Below are positions 33,024 to 41,226 of a stretch of DNA of 64,000 nucleotides, one piece after another. The translations under genes and the position numbers were made by a program. Within the stretch, counting starts at the first letter, position 1. Each line of letters opens with the position of its first letter. The stretch spans positions 186,001-250,000 of the forward strand of contig NZ_JBBMQQ010000005.1 of assembly GCF_038900095.1 (NCBI RefSeq). Direction: 5' to 3'. The notes under the pieces are model-generated. The model saw only the letters and a list, made by a program, of their open reading frames with translations. It ran no database searches and was not told where the DNA came from. The stretch comes from Hoeflea sp038900095. GTDB taxonomy: Bacteria > Pseudomonadota > Alphaproteobacteria > Rhizobiales > Rhizobiaceae.

Positions 33024-35147
33024 TTGGCGTCGGCGAGTAACCTTACGAAGCTGAGATACCGCTTCATTCCCGACCATGTGATCGGGGAGATCCTCTCAAA
33101 GAAGTGGATCGACAATGCAATTCCCTTTCTGGTGCTGGTTTGCGTGGTTCTGATCTTCGGATCGCTGATCCCCAATTTCTATTCCGGCTCCAACCTGTCG
33201 ATCACGGCGCGCCAGTTCGGCGAATTCGGACTTGTCGGTATCGCCATGATGGTGGTGATCGTCGTCGGCGGCATCGATCTTTCGGTCGGCTCCAATTTCG
33301 CGCTTGGCAATTTCATGATGCTGGCGCTTCTCAATCTCGGAGACTGGCCTGTCGAACTGGCTGCACCCACGGTGATCCTGATTTGCGGCAGTGTCGGTCT
33401 TCTCAACGGATTTCTCATTGGCTATCTGCGGCTCAGGGCGTTTCTGACGACACTGGTGACGCTGATCATTGTCCGTGCCGTCGTCGATATGCTGCTGTTG
33501 CGCTATGCGCAGGCGATGTCGGTGAGTTTCTACGAATCCCCGCTGTGGGACCTAATGGGGCTTGGCGGTTTTTTCGGCATCCCGTTTTCCTTCGTCGTGC
33601 TGGTCATCGTCTCCGTGGTCGGCCACATTTTGCTGACCCGCTCACGTCCGGGCTGGCGGATGATGGCCATCGGCGGTTCGCGCCGGTCCGCGCACAATAT
33701 CGGGCTTTCGGTTCGCGGCACGATCTGCGCCGCCTACACCATATCCGGCATGCTTTGCGGCCTGGCCGGAGTGCTCTACGCATCCCGGCTTTCCGGTGCC
33801 GGGACCGACACCGGAATGGGACTGGAAATCGCGGCGCTGACCGCGGCAGTGCTTGGCGGCAACAGCCTTGGCGGTGGCCGCGGTTCGATCGTCAAGGCGC
33901 TGATCGGTGCGCTTGTCGTGTTGCTGATGACCAACGGCGTGTTGCGGCTTGGCCTCAACAGCGGCTCGGGTCCGATGGTGCTTGGCCTGACCCTGATCTT
34001 CGCGGTCTTCGTTGACGTCAAATGGCTGAAGAATCGCGACAAGCTTCTCTCCAAGGTTTACGTCTCGCCGACCTATATTGAACTGCCGAAACCGGTCTCC
34101 ACGGCGCAGGCGGACAACACCGCACTTTCCGTCAATGACCGGCTCAATGATGTCGAGATCATCGGACTTGGCGAGGTGGAATCGCCCGAGGATGTGATCC
34201 TCGACGATGATGACCATCTTTACTGCGGAACCCGCCATGGCGACATCGTCCGCTTCCTGGCACCCGACTACAAGCAGTCCGAAGTCTTTGCCCATATCGG
34301 TGGCGCACCGCTCGGCATGTCTTGGGACAAGGACCGCAACCTGCTGGTCTGTGTCGGCGGCATGGGCCTCTACAAGATCTCTCCCGATCGCACGGTCTCC
34401 AAGGTAACGGACGAGACCAACAGGTCGACCTTCTCGGTGGTTGACGATTCCCGGCTGCGGCTTGCCGACGACCTGGATATTGCCCCCGACGGGCGGGTGT
34501 TCTTCTCGGAAGCGACGGTGCGTTACGAAATGCATGACTGGCCGGTCGACGCGCTCGAAAGCCGCGGCAACGGGCGCATCATCTGCTACGATCCGAAAAC
34601 CGGCAAGACCCACACCGCGGTCCGCAACCTGATCTTCCCCAATGGCATCTGCACCTCGCAGGACGGGCAGTCGATCCTGTTTGCCGAAAGCTGGGCCTGC
34701 CGCATCAGCCGTTACTACTTCGACGGCCCGAAGGCAGGTCAGGTCGAGCCGGTTCTTGACCGGTTGCCTGGCTACCCCGACAACATCAACCGCGCCTCCG
34801 ACGGCACCTACTGGGCCGCGATCATGGGCATGCGGTCGCCTGCTCTTGACGTGGCGCTGCAGATGCCGGGCTTCCGCAAGCGGATGGCGCGTCGCATTGC
34901 GCCGGATCAGTGGCTGTATCCCAACCTCAATGTCGGCTGCGTCATTCGCTTCAACGACAAGGGTGAAATCCTCGAATCGCTGTGGGACCAGCATTCCCAG
35001 AACCATCCGATGATCACCTCGATGCGCGAGCACAAGGGCTATCTCTATCTCGGCGGTATCACCAACAACCGCATCGGCCGCATCCGTTTGCCTGACCGGG
35101 ATACCAGCTGGAGTGGCTACCAGAACTATTGGGGGCAGAACTCATGA
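33024..35147 (+). CDS. Fusion of RbsC-type ABC permease and strictosidine-synthase/SMP-30-like beta-propeller
   Basis: A 707-residue two-part protein in one uninterrupted frame. Residues 1 to about 335 form a ribose-type permease (IVVGGIDLSVGSNFALGN near 79, LGGNSLGGGRGSIVKALIG near 285). After a linker rich in polar residues (about 336-370) comes a propeller domain resembling strictosidine synthase or lactonase proteins: SPEDVILDDDDHLYCG, VFFSEATVRYEMHDW near 495, NLIFPNGI near 540 and LPGYPDNI near 585. Start is TTG 33024 with AAGGGGA upstream. If the permease has the usual even number of helices, the propeller faces the cytoplasm next to the channel exit and could act on the substrate as it enters. 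The reaction is unknown. Confidence 0.9.
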   Translation: MASASNLTKLRYRFIPDHVIGEILSKKWIDNAIPFLVLVCVVLIFGSLIPNFYSGSNLSITARQFGEFGLVGIAMMVVIVVGGIDLSVGSNFALGNFMMLALLNLGDWPVELAAPTVILICGSVGLLNGFLIGYLRLRAFLTTLVTLIIVRAVVDMLLLRYAQAMSVSFYESPLWDLMGLGGFFGIPFSFVVLVIVSVVGHILLTRSRPGWRMMAIGGSRRSAHNIGLSVRGTICAAYTISGMLCGLAGVLYASRLSGAGTDTGMGLEIAALTAAVLGGNSLGGGRGSIVKALIGALVVLLMTNGVLRLGLNSGSGPMVLGLTLIFAVFVDVKWLKNRDKLLSKVYVSPTYIELPKPVSTAQADNTALSVNDRLNDVEIIGLGEVESPEDVILDDDDHLYCGTRHGDIVRFLAPDYKQSEVFAHIGGAPLGMSWDKDRNLLVCVGGMGLYKISPDRTVSKVTDETNRSTFSVVDDSRLRLADDLDIAPDGRVFFSEATVRYEMHDWPVDALESRGNGRIICYDPKTGKTHTAVRNLIFPNGICTSQDGQSILFAESWACRISRYYFDGPKAGQVEPVLDRLPGYPDNINRASDGTYWAAIMGMRSPALDVALQMPGFRKRMARRIAPDQWLYPNLNVGCVIRFNDKGEILESLWDQHSQNHPMITSMREHKGYLYLGGITNNRIGRIRLPDRDTSWSGYQNYWGQNS

Positions 35148-36232
35148 TCGGTGCAATGCGAGACTGGGCTGATCGCTTCCTTGGCCGCGGTTCTGCCGCC
35201 GTCACGGTGCCGCCTCTTGATGGTGCGCTCAAGCCCAACACCAAACTCGATGAGGCTCCGAAGGGCATTGATGCCGACGAGCCTGACGACATGGTCGTTT
35301 TTGACGGCAACACCTATTGCTCTGCCGGCAACCGCCTGCTGCAGGTGGATGAGAATGGTGGGGCAACGGCGGTTTTCGACGCGCCTGGCACCATTACCGC
35401 TCTTGCGGCATCACCTGAGGAAAAAATAGCGGTTGCAAGCCAGCCAGGTGGGATCCATCTGGTCAATGGCGACGGCAGCGCGATTGCAGTTGCAGGCGAG
35501 CATGACTGGCAATGCATCACGGCGATGGCCTTTGTTGATGATGCAACTTTGCTGATCTGCGTCGGCTCGACGCGGCACGGAATTGGTGAGTGGCAGCGCG
35601 ACCTGCTCAGCTCCGGCAAATCGGGCGAGATCTGGACGCTGGACACCGGTACCGGCAAGGCCGCGCGGATTGCCGGCGGACTGGCCTATCCCAACGGTGT
35701 TGTCGTCGAGGCAGACAGCAACATCGTCATCAGCGAAAGCTGGGCCAAACATCTGGTCCGGCTGACACCGGCCGGCAAGCTTGTCGGTCAGGTCATGGAA
35801 GATCTGCCCGGATATCCCGCCCGCATCTCGCGCAACGCGCGGGGCGGTTACTGGCTTTCCCTGTTCGCACCGCGCAGCCAGTTGATCGAATTCGTGTTGC
35901 GCGAACCTCAATACCGCAAGGCGATGATGGCGGAAGTCGCGCCGGAGTTCTGGATCGCACCGGCACTGCGCAGCGGCCTGTCGTTCCATGAGCCGATGCA
36001 GGGCGGGGCGCTCAAGCAGATGGGTATCCTCAAGCCGTGGGCGCCAACGCGCTCTTACGGCCTGGTGATCGAGCTTACCCCCGATTTCGAACCGGTCCGC
36101 AGCCTGCACAGCCGTGCGGGCGGAAAACGTCACGGCATTACAGCCACGGTAGAGAATGGCAACCGGCTCTGGCTTGCGAGCAAGGGCGGAAATGAAATCG
36201 TTGCCATCGAACTCATGCGGCAGGGAGCTTGA
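35144..36232 (+). CDS. SMP-30/strictosidine-synthase-like beta-propeller protein
   Basis: About 362 residues with no signal peptide, so cytoplasmic. It resembles the propeller half of the preceding fusion protein: GGLAYPNGVVVEADSNIVISE near residue 187 (part), EDLPGYPARISRNARGGYW near 225, and HGITATVENGNRLWLASKGG near the end. The ATG overlaps the fusion gene's stop (ATGA), so the two are coupled. Relatives include gluconolactonase, regucalcin and luciferin-regenerating enzyme, usually metal-dependent lactonases. Several of the expected metal-ligand positions cannot be checked by eye. It probably works together with the membrane-tethered propeller. Confidence 0.85.
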   Translation: MIGAMRDWADRFLGRGSAAVTVPPLDGALKPNTKLDEAPKGIDADEPDDMVVFDGNTYCSAGNRLLQVDENGGATAVFDAPGTITALAASPEEKIAVASQPGGIHLVNGDGSAIAVAGEHDWQCITAMAFVDDATLLICVGSTRHGIGEWQRDLLSSGKSGEIWTLDTGTGKAARIAGGLAYPNGVVVEADSNIVISESWAKHLVRLTPAGKLVGQVMEDLPGYPARISRNARGGYWLSLFAPRSQLIEFVLREPQYRKAMMAEVAPEFWIAPALRSGLSFHEPMQGGALKQMGILKPWAPTRSYGLVIELTPDFEPVRSLHSRAGGKRHGITATVENGNRLWLASKGGNEIVAIELMRQGA

Positions 36233-36235
36233 GCG

Positions 36236-37732
36236 ATGACACCCATTCTCGAACTCAAGAATGTTTCCAAGGAATTTCACGGCGTCGCCGCGCTTCGCGG
36301 GGTCGACTTCACGCTGATGCCGGGTGAAGTGCATTCGCTGCTCGGTGAAAACGGAGCCGGCAAGTCGACGCTGACGAAAATCATGGCCGGCGTCCACGAG
36401 GCCAGTGGCGGCGAGGTGCTGTTTGATGGCCAGTCGCGCCAATTCGGCAGCCCGGCAGAAGCGCTGAGCAATGGCATCGCCATGGTCTTCCAGGAAACCA
36501 GCCTGGTGCCGTCGCTGACGGTGGCGCAGAACATCTATCTCGGCAACGAGAAATTTCTCAACCGGCTGCGCGGCATCTACATCGCCGCCCAGCAGTTTCT
36601 GCAGTCGCTCAGCTTTGGTGTCGATCCGACGATGTATGTTTCGCAGCTGGGTGCGGCCCAGAAGCAGATGGTCGAGATCGCTCGCGCCGTGCACCACAAG
36701 GCCCGTGTCATTATCTTTGACGAGCCGACAGCGACGCTGACGCCTGAAGAGAAGCACCATTTCTTCGCGCTGATCGAACGCCTGAAGAAGGATGGTGTAT
36801 CGATCATCTTCATCAGTCATGCGCTTGAAGAGGCGCTGGCGATTTCCGACCGCATCACCATCCTGCGCGACGGTGAGCATGTCGTCACCGACGATGCCAG
36901 CAATTTCGATCGTGACAAGATCATTGCCGCGATGGTTGGCCGCTCGCTGTCGGAGGAACTCTACAGCCGCGAGAAATCGCGCACTGTGCGTCCCTATGGC
37001 CGCAAGGTGCTGTCGGTGCAGAACCTGTCGATGGGCAAGATGGTGCGCAACACCTCGTTCTCGGTTTATGGCGGCCAGATTACCGGTATTTTCGGGCTGA
37101 TCGGCTCGGGCCGGACGGAAACGGCCAAGATCATATCGGGCGTCATCAAGCGCGATTTCTTCCATGGCGGCGAAGTCCGGCTTGAAGGCAAATCCGTGCG
37201 CTACCGGGTGCCGCGCCCGGCGGTCAAGGACGGGGTGGTCTATGTGACCGAAGACCGCAAGATCGAGGGCTTTTTCGAAACCAAGTCGATCGCCGAAAAC
37301 ATCTACATGAATCTGTTGTCGGCTGACCTGAACAAGCACGCCGTGATCAGTCATTCCGAGATGATGGATTTGGCCAGGCAGTGGACCAGCAAACTCAACG
37401 TCAAGGCCATTGACGCCAATGCGCGGGTTATCGAATTGTCGGGCGGCAACCAGCAGAAAGTGGTGATCGCCAGATCACTGGTGCAGATGCCCAAGCTGAT
37501 CATTTTCGATGAGCCGACACGCGGCGTCGATGTCGGCGCCATTGCTGAACTGCATCACGTTATCAATGAATTGGCTGATGCCGGCTTGGCGGTTGTGGTG
37601 ATCTCGTCCTATCTTCCCGAGATCCTCAATCTGGCCGACCGTATTCTGGTCTCGCGCCAGGGGCGGATCGTCGAGGAATTCTCGGTGGAGGAGGCGACGG
37701 AGGAGAAGATCATGTACGCCGCCGTGCATTGA
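36236..37732 (+). CDS. Sugar ABC transporter ATP-binding protein, double domain (RbsA type)
   Basis: A 498-residue tandem ATPase. Domain 1: Walker A GENGAGKSTLTK (about residue 38), signature replaced by SQLGAAQKQMVEIAR, Walker B VIIFDEPTATL (about 160). Domain 2: GLIGSGRTETAK in the Walker A position and intact LSGGNQQKVVIARSL (about 400). The degenerate first signature and second Walker A are normal for ribose-type ATPases. It completes the importer with the permeases at 30863 and 33024 and the binding protein at 31895. Three bases separate it from the propeller gene. Confidence 0.94.
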   Translation: MTPILELKNVSKEFHGVAALRGVDFTLMPGEVHSLLGENGAGKSTLTKIMAGVHEASGGEVLFDGQSRQFGSPAEALSNGIAMVFQETSLVPSLTVAQNIYLGNEKFLNRLRGIYIAAQQFLQSLSFGVDPTMYVSQLGAAQKQMVEIARAVHHKARVIIFDEPTATLTPEEKHHFFALIERLKKDGVSIIFISHALEEALAISDRITILRDGEHVVTDDASNFDRDKIIAAMVGRSLSEELYSREKSRTVRPYGRKVLSVQNLSMGKMVRNTSFSVYGGQITGIFGLIGSGRTETAKIISGVIKRDFFHGGEVRLEGKSVRYRVPRPAVKDGVVYVTEDRKIEGFFETKSIAENIYMNLLSADLNKHAVISHSEMMDLARQWTSKLNVKAIDANARVIELSGGNQQKVVIARSLVQMPKLIIFDEPTRGVDVGAIAELHHVINELADAGLAVVVISSYLPEILNLADRILVSRQGRIVEEFSVEEATEEKIMYAAVH

Positions 37733-37769
37733 TGCGACCAGGGATGCGACAGTTGAGACAGGAGCGATC

Positions 37770-38897
37770 ATGAAAATCAGAGCGGCAGTACTTGAGGAAA
37801 TCGGACGCGAAGGCCCTTATGCCAAAACGCGGCCATTGCGGGTTCAGGACGTCGACCTCGAAGGTCCCGGCCCAGGTGAAGTGCTCATCAAGATGGTGGC
37901 GGCCGGTCTGTGCCACTCAGATCTTTCCGTGATCAACGGCGACCGTCCGCGCCCCGTACCGATGGCGCTTGGACACGAGGCATCCGGCATAGTCGAAGAG
38001 GTCGGGCCGTATGTCGATGATCTTGCTGTCGGCGATCACGTTGTCTGTGTCTTTGTGCCGAGTTGCGGCCATTGCGCGCCATGCGCCCAGGGACGTCCCG
38101 CACTTTGCGAGCCGGGCGCTCTACACAATGGTGTTGGCGACCTGATGAGCGGCGCCTTCCGGCTGCGCAGCCATGGACAGCCGGTGCATCACCATTGCGG
38201 TGTTTCCTCGTTTGCCGAATACGCCACCGTGTCACGCAATTCACTGGTCAAGATCGATCGCGAGGTGCCGCTGCATATCGCTGCGTTGATGGGCTGCGCG
38301 GTGCTAACCGGTGCAGGCGCTGTCTTTAACGGCGGTGATGTAAAACCGGGTGGAACGACTGCGGTGATCGGTCTCGGCGGTGTCGGACTGGCTGCGGTGC
38401 TCGGCGCAGTTGCCGCGGGGGCTGAAACGGTCGTGGCCGTTGATATGTTCCAGCAGAAGCTCGATCTTGCGCTTGAACTCGGCGCCACGCACGCCTTCCG
38501 GGCCGATGATCCCGATGTCGTCGCCAAGGTTCGCGACGCGACCAATGGTGGCGTGGAAACCGCGCTGGAATTTGCCGGTTCGGTCAAGGCACTGGAATTC
38601 AGCTATGCGATCACCCGCCGTGGCGGAACGACTGTGACCGCCGGCCTGCCCAATCCGGCCGCGGTGCTGACATTGCCTGCCGTGTCGCTGGTCGCCGAAG
38701 AGCGAACGCTGAAGGGCTCTTATCTTGGCTCAGGTGTGCCCTCACGCGACATCCCGCGGTTTCTCGGGCTTTACAAGCGCGGCAAGCTGCCGGTCGACAA
38801 GCTGCTGACCCACCGCATTGCGCTTGACGATATCAACGAGGGCTTTGACAGGCTGGCGAGTGGTGAGGCCATCCGGCAGATCGTCGACTTCGTCTAG
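37770..38897 (+). CDS. Zinc-dependent alcohol dehydrogenase (class III-like MDR)
   Basis: A 375-residue medium-chain dehydrogenase. Catalytic zinc ligands are in GLCHSD (C48 region) and GHEASG (about residue 71). The structural zinc cysteines are CGHCAPCAQGRPALC (about 95-109), and the Rossmann motif is GLGGVGLAAVLGAVAAG near residue 200, with D after the second strand favouring NAD. The long form with QPVHHH before the cofactor domain is like the glutathione-dependent class III branch. It lies 37 bases after the ATPase gene and before an aldehyde dehydrogenase, giving an alcohol to acid sequence for the imported compound. Confidence 0.92.
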   Translation: MKIRAAVLEEIGREGPYAKTRPLRVQDVDLEGPGPGEVLIKMVAAGLCHSDLSVINGDRPRPVPMALGHEASGIVEEVGPYVDDLAVGDHVVCVFVPSCGHCAPCAQGRPALCEPGALHNGVGDLMSGAFRLRSHGQPVHHHCGVSSFAEYATVSRNSLVKIDREVPLHIAALMGCAVLTGAGAVFNGGDVKPGGTTAVIGLGGVGLAAVLGAVAAGAETVVAVDMFQQKLDLALELGATHAFRADDPDVVAKVRDATNGGVETALEFAGSVKALEFSYAITRRGGTTVTAGLPNPAAVLTLPAVSLVAEERTLKGSYLGSGVPSRDIPRFLGLYKRGKLPVDKLLTHRIALDDINEGFDRLASGEAIRQIVDFV

Positions 38898-38972
38898 ACT
38901 GAACGGCTTTGGAGATGCGACCGATGGCAAGGCCACCGGCGCTTCGCGACATCAATTTCAAGGGGAATGGAT

Positions 38973-40469
38973 ATGGCCAGAATTGAAGGCATCAAGGATT
39001 ACCGCTGTTTTATCGACGGTGGCTGGGTCGCAGCTGAATCCGGCGATGTGTTCGAATCGACAGACCCCTTCACTGCGAAGCAATGGGCCAATATGCCCAA
39101 ATGCGATGCCCGCGATGTCGACAAGGCTGTGGGTGCTGCGCGTGCGGCGTTCGAGAGCGGCGAATGGTCCAAGATCAATGCCACCCAGCGCGGGCATCTG
39201 CTGCGCCGGCTCGGCGACCTGATCGCCCGCGATGCCGATCACCTGGCGGCGGTCGAGGTGCAGGACAACGGCAAGCTCTATGCCGAGATGCGCGGCCAGG
39301 TCGGCTACATCCCGCAATGGTTCTACTATTTCGGCGGCATGGCCGACAAGGTCGAGGGCGCGGTGATGCCGATCGACAAGCCCGACATGTTCACCTACAC
39401 GCGGCATGAGCCGATCGGCGTGGTGGCGGCGATCACGCCGTGGAACTCGCCGTTATTGCTGCTGGCCTGGAAGATGGCGCCGGCGCTGGCCGCTGGCTGC
39501 ACCATGGTCATCAAGCCATCGGAGTTCACCTCCGCCTCGACGCTCGAACTGATGCGGCTGATCGAGGAAGCGGGCTTCCCGAAAGGCGTGGTCAATGTCG
39601 TGACCGGTTTTGGCCAGGATGTAGGCGAGGCATTGTCGACCCATCCCGGCATCGACAAGATTGCGTTCACCGGCGGTGAAGTTTCAGGCCGCAAGATCGC
39701 CGAAAAATCGGCCGGGAATTTCAAGCGGCTGACGCTGGAACTGGGGGGCAAGTCCGCCCAGCTGGTCTTCGCCGACGCCGATATCGACAATGCGGTCAAA
39801 GGTGTAGTCTCCGGCATCTTCGCCGCCACCGGCCAGACCTGCATCGCCGGCTCGCGGCTGCTCGTGCATGACAGCATCCACGACGAGTTCCTCGAAAAAT
39901 TCCTCGCTCTTGCCGCCACCGCGCGGATGGGTGACCCGATGGACATGTCGACCCAGGTCGGCCCGGTCACCACGCAGCCGCAATACAACCGCATCCTGTC
40001 GATGATCGAGATGGCCAAGGGCGAGGGCGCGTCCTGCGTCATGGGCGGCAAACCAGCCGAGCGCCCCGAATGCGGCGATGGCTGGTTCATCGAGCCGACG
40101 GTTTTTGCCGGCGTGCGCAATGAGATGCAGATCGCCCAGCAGGAAGTCTTCGGCCCGCTGCTCTCGGTCATCCGCTTCACCGACGATGACGAGGCCTATG
40201 CCATCGCCAATGATACGCCCTATGGCCTCGCAGCCGGTGTTTGGACAACCGACATGGCGCGGGCTTTCACCGCAGCGCAAAAGCTCCGGGCAGGCACGAT
40301 CTGGACCAACACCTATCGCGCCGTCAGCTACATGATGCCGTTTGGCGGTTTCAAGAATTCGGGCCAGGGCCGTGAAAGCGGACAGGACGCGATCTATGAT
40401 TATCTCGAGACAAAGAGCGTCTGGATGGCCTTCAACAAGGATGTCCCCAACCCGTTCATCATGCTCTGA
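38973..40469 (+). CDS. NAD(P)-dependent aldehyde dehydrogenase
   Basis: A 498-residue aldehyde dehydrogenase with all expected elements: ITPWNSPLLLLAWK (about residue 152), catalytic Glu in LELGGKSAQ (about 258), catalytic Cys in GQTCIAGSR (about 292) and EVFGPLLSVIRF near 390. Start chosen at ATG 38973, for which AAGGGGA is at the right spacing; ATG 38967 is two codons earlier. It probably oxidises the aldehyde made by the upstream alcohol dehydrogenase to an acid. Last gene of the importer operon, followed by an 8-base-arm hairpin. Confidence 0.94.
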   Translation: MARIEGIKDYRCFIDGGWVAAESGDVFESTDPFTAKQWANMPKCDARDVDKAVGAARAAFESGEWSKINATQRGHLLRRLGDLIARDADHLAAVEVQDNGKLYAEMRGQVGYIPQWFYYFGGMADKVEGAVMPIDKPDMFTYTRHEPIGVVAAITPWNSPLLLLAWKMAPALAAGCTMVIKPSEFTSASTLELMRLIEEAGFPKGVVNVVTGFGQDVGEALSTHPGIDKIAFTGGEVSGRKIAEKSAGNFKRLTLELGGKSAQLVFADADIDNAVKGVVSGIFAATGQTCIAGSRLLVHDSIHDEFLEKFLALAATARMGDPMDMSTQVGPVTTQPQYNRILSMIEMAKGEGASCVMGGKPAERPECGDGWFIEPTVFAGVRNEMQIAQQEVFGPLLSVIRFTDDDEAYAIANDTPYGLAAGVWTTDMARAFTAAQKLRAGTIWTNTYRAVSYMMPFGGFKNSGQGRESGQDAIYDYLETKSVWMAFNKDVPNPFIML

Positions 40470-40526
40470 GCGAGTTACACGGAAGGCGTGCCGGTTATCA
40501 GAGGCTTTCGGAAGATTGGACAAGGC

Positions 40527-40550
40527 ATGGGCGCAATCGCAAGCGCCCAT
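40527..40550 (+). terminator. Hairpin after the aldehyde dehydrogenase gene
   Basis: Perfect arms ATGGGCGC / GCGCCCAT with an 8-base loop, about 57 bases after the stop. No T run, so termination efficiency is uncertain. The rest of 40470-40788 shows no gene. Confidence 0.45.
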
Positions 40551-40788
40551 ACGACCCCGATGCAGGCGGGGTTCCCAAGTCAATTGCCTGTAACCTGAGA
40601 CCAAACCCGCAGCGGTGCCTCCGCAGTCCCCATGCAGCCATGCCGGTGAGCGCGGATGCGGGTAGTGGTGGTTCCTGTCAGTGTGCCTCGTCTTCAGGAG
40701 AGCCGTCGACAAACTGTGTGGATTCGACAGGCTGTGGGGAATTGCAGATTGACGGAGGTCAATCTGGTGGGCTGCATCGGCGCGTAGT

Positions 40789-40811
40789 GTCCCTTTGAGG
40801 CAAAAAGGGAC
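40789..40811 (+). promoter_or_regulatory. Hairpin directly upstream of the CMD-like/ftsH pair, overlapping a possible ribosome site
   Basis: Perfect arms GTCCCTTT / AAAGGGAC with a 7-base loop. The right arm contains AAAGGG and ends eight bases before the ATG at 40820, so the stem could hide the ribosome site. It might instead be the end of upstream transcription. Confidence 0.4.
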
Positions 40812-40819
40812 TTCAGGCT

Positions 40820-41224
40820 ATGAGACACGACCCGAACATTGTCGACCAATATCCCGCAGGTTGCACGGACCTGATAAAAGCGATCCCTGCCGCCACCCCG
40901 ATAATCAGCGAATTGCTTAATGAGGCACCGGGAAATGGTGCATTATCGGGCCAGACCGAGGAACTGATTGCGTTTGTGATCGCTATTACCGCGCGCTATG
41001 ACGATCATATGGTTTATCGATCGCAGGTGGCTATCAAGCCTGAACTCAGCCGACCCGAAGCAATCGAGATCATTGACGTCGAGTTTTTTATCGAAGGTGG
41101 TCCTTTGATGCTGTGCGACGTTGAAATTGCCGGCATCGATGACACATTTGGCAGCATGAGGCAGTGGAACCTGGCTGCCCGGGTCTGGATGTGTTTTGAA
41201 ATCAGGAACCCCATCGAGTTGTGA
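40820..41224 (+). CDS. Carboxymuconolactone decarboxylase/AhpD-like protein lacking the CxxC motif
   Basis: A 134-residue small helical protein. The segment LSGQTEELIAFVIAITARYDD (in part, about residues 42-62), then RPEAIEIIDVEFFIEGGP, lines up with the AhpD-like core, where one normally sees TKELIALAIA...C..C and EEI.E....A....GGP. The two redox cysteines are absent: the expected CDDC-type site reads YDDHM. The protein therefore cannot be a standard alkylhydroperoxidase. It is only two bases before the FtsH start, so the two are cotranscribed, and it may bind or be a target of that protease. Function unknown. Confidence 0.7.
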   Translation: MRHDPNIVDQYPAGCTDLIKAIPAATPIISELLNEAPGNGALSGQTEELIAFVIAITARYDDHMVYRSQVAIKPELSRPEAIEIIDVEFFIEGGPLMLCDVEIAGIDDTFGSMRQWNLAARVWMCFEIRNPIEL

Positions 41225-41226
41225 TT

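Noticed and set aside
35411..37354. Very long open frame on the minus strand opposite the propeller and ATPase genes
   Set aside because: It is the antisense shadow of two clear plus-strand genes in GC-rich DNA; its protein has no family-like pattern and is rich in His, Arg and Asp as expected for such shadows. The same holds for long minus-strand frames at 33642-35033, 46741-48360 and 51625-53334.
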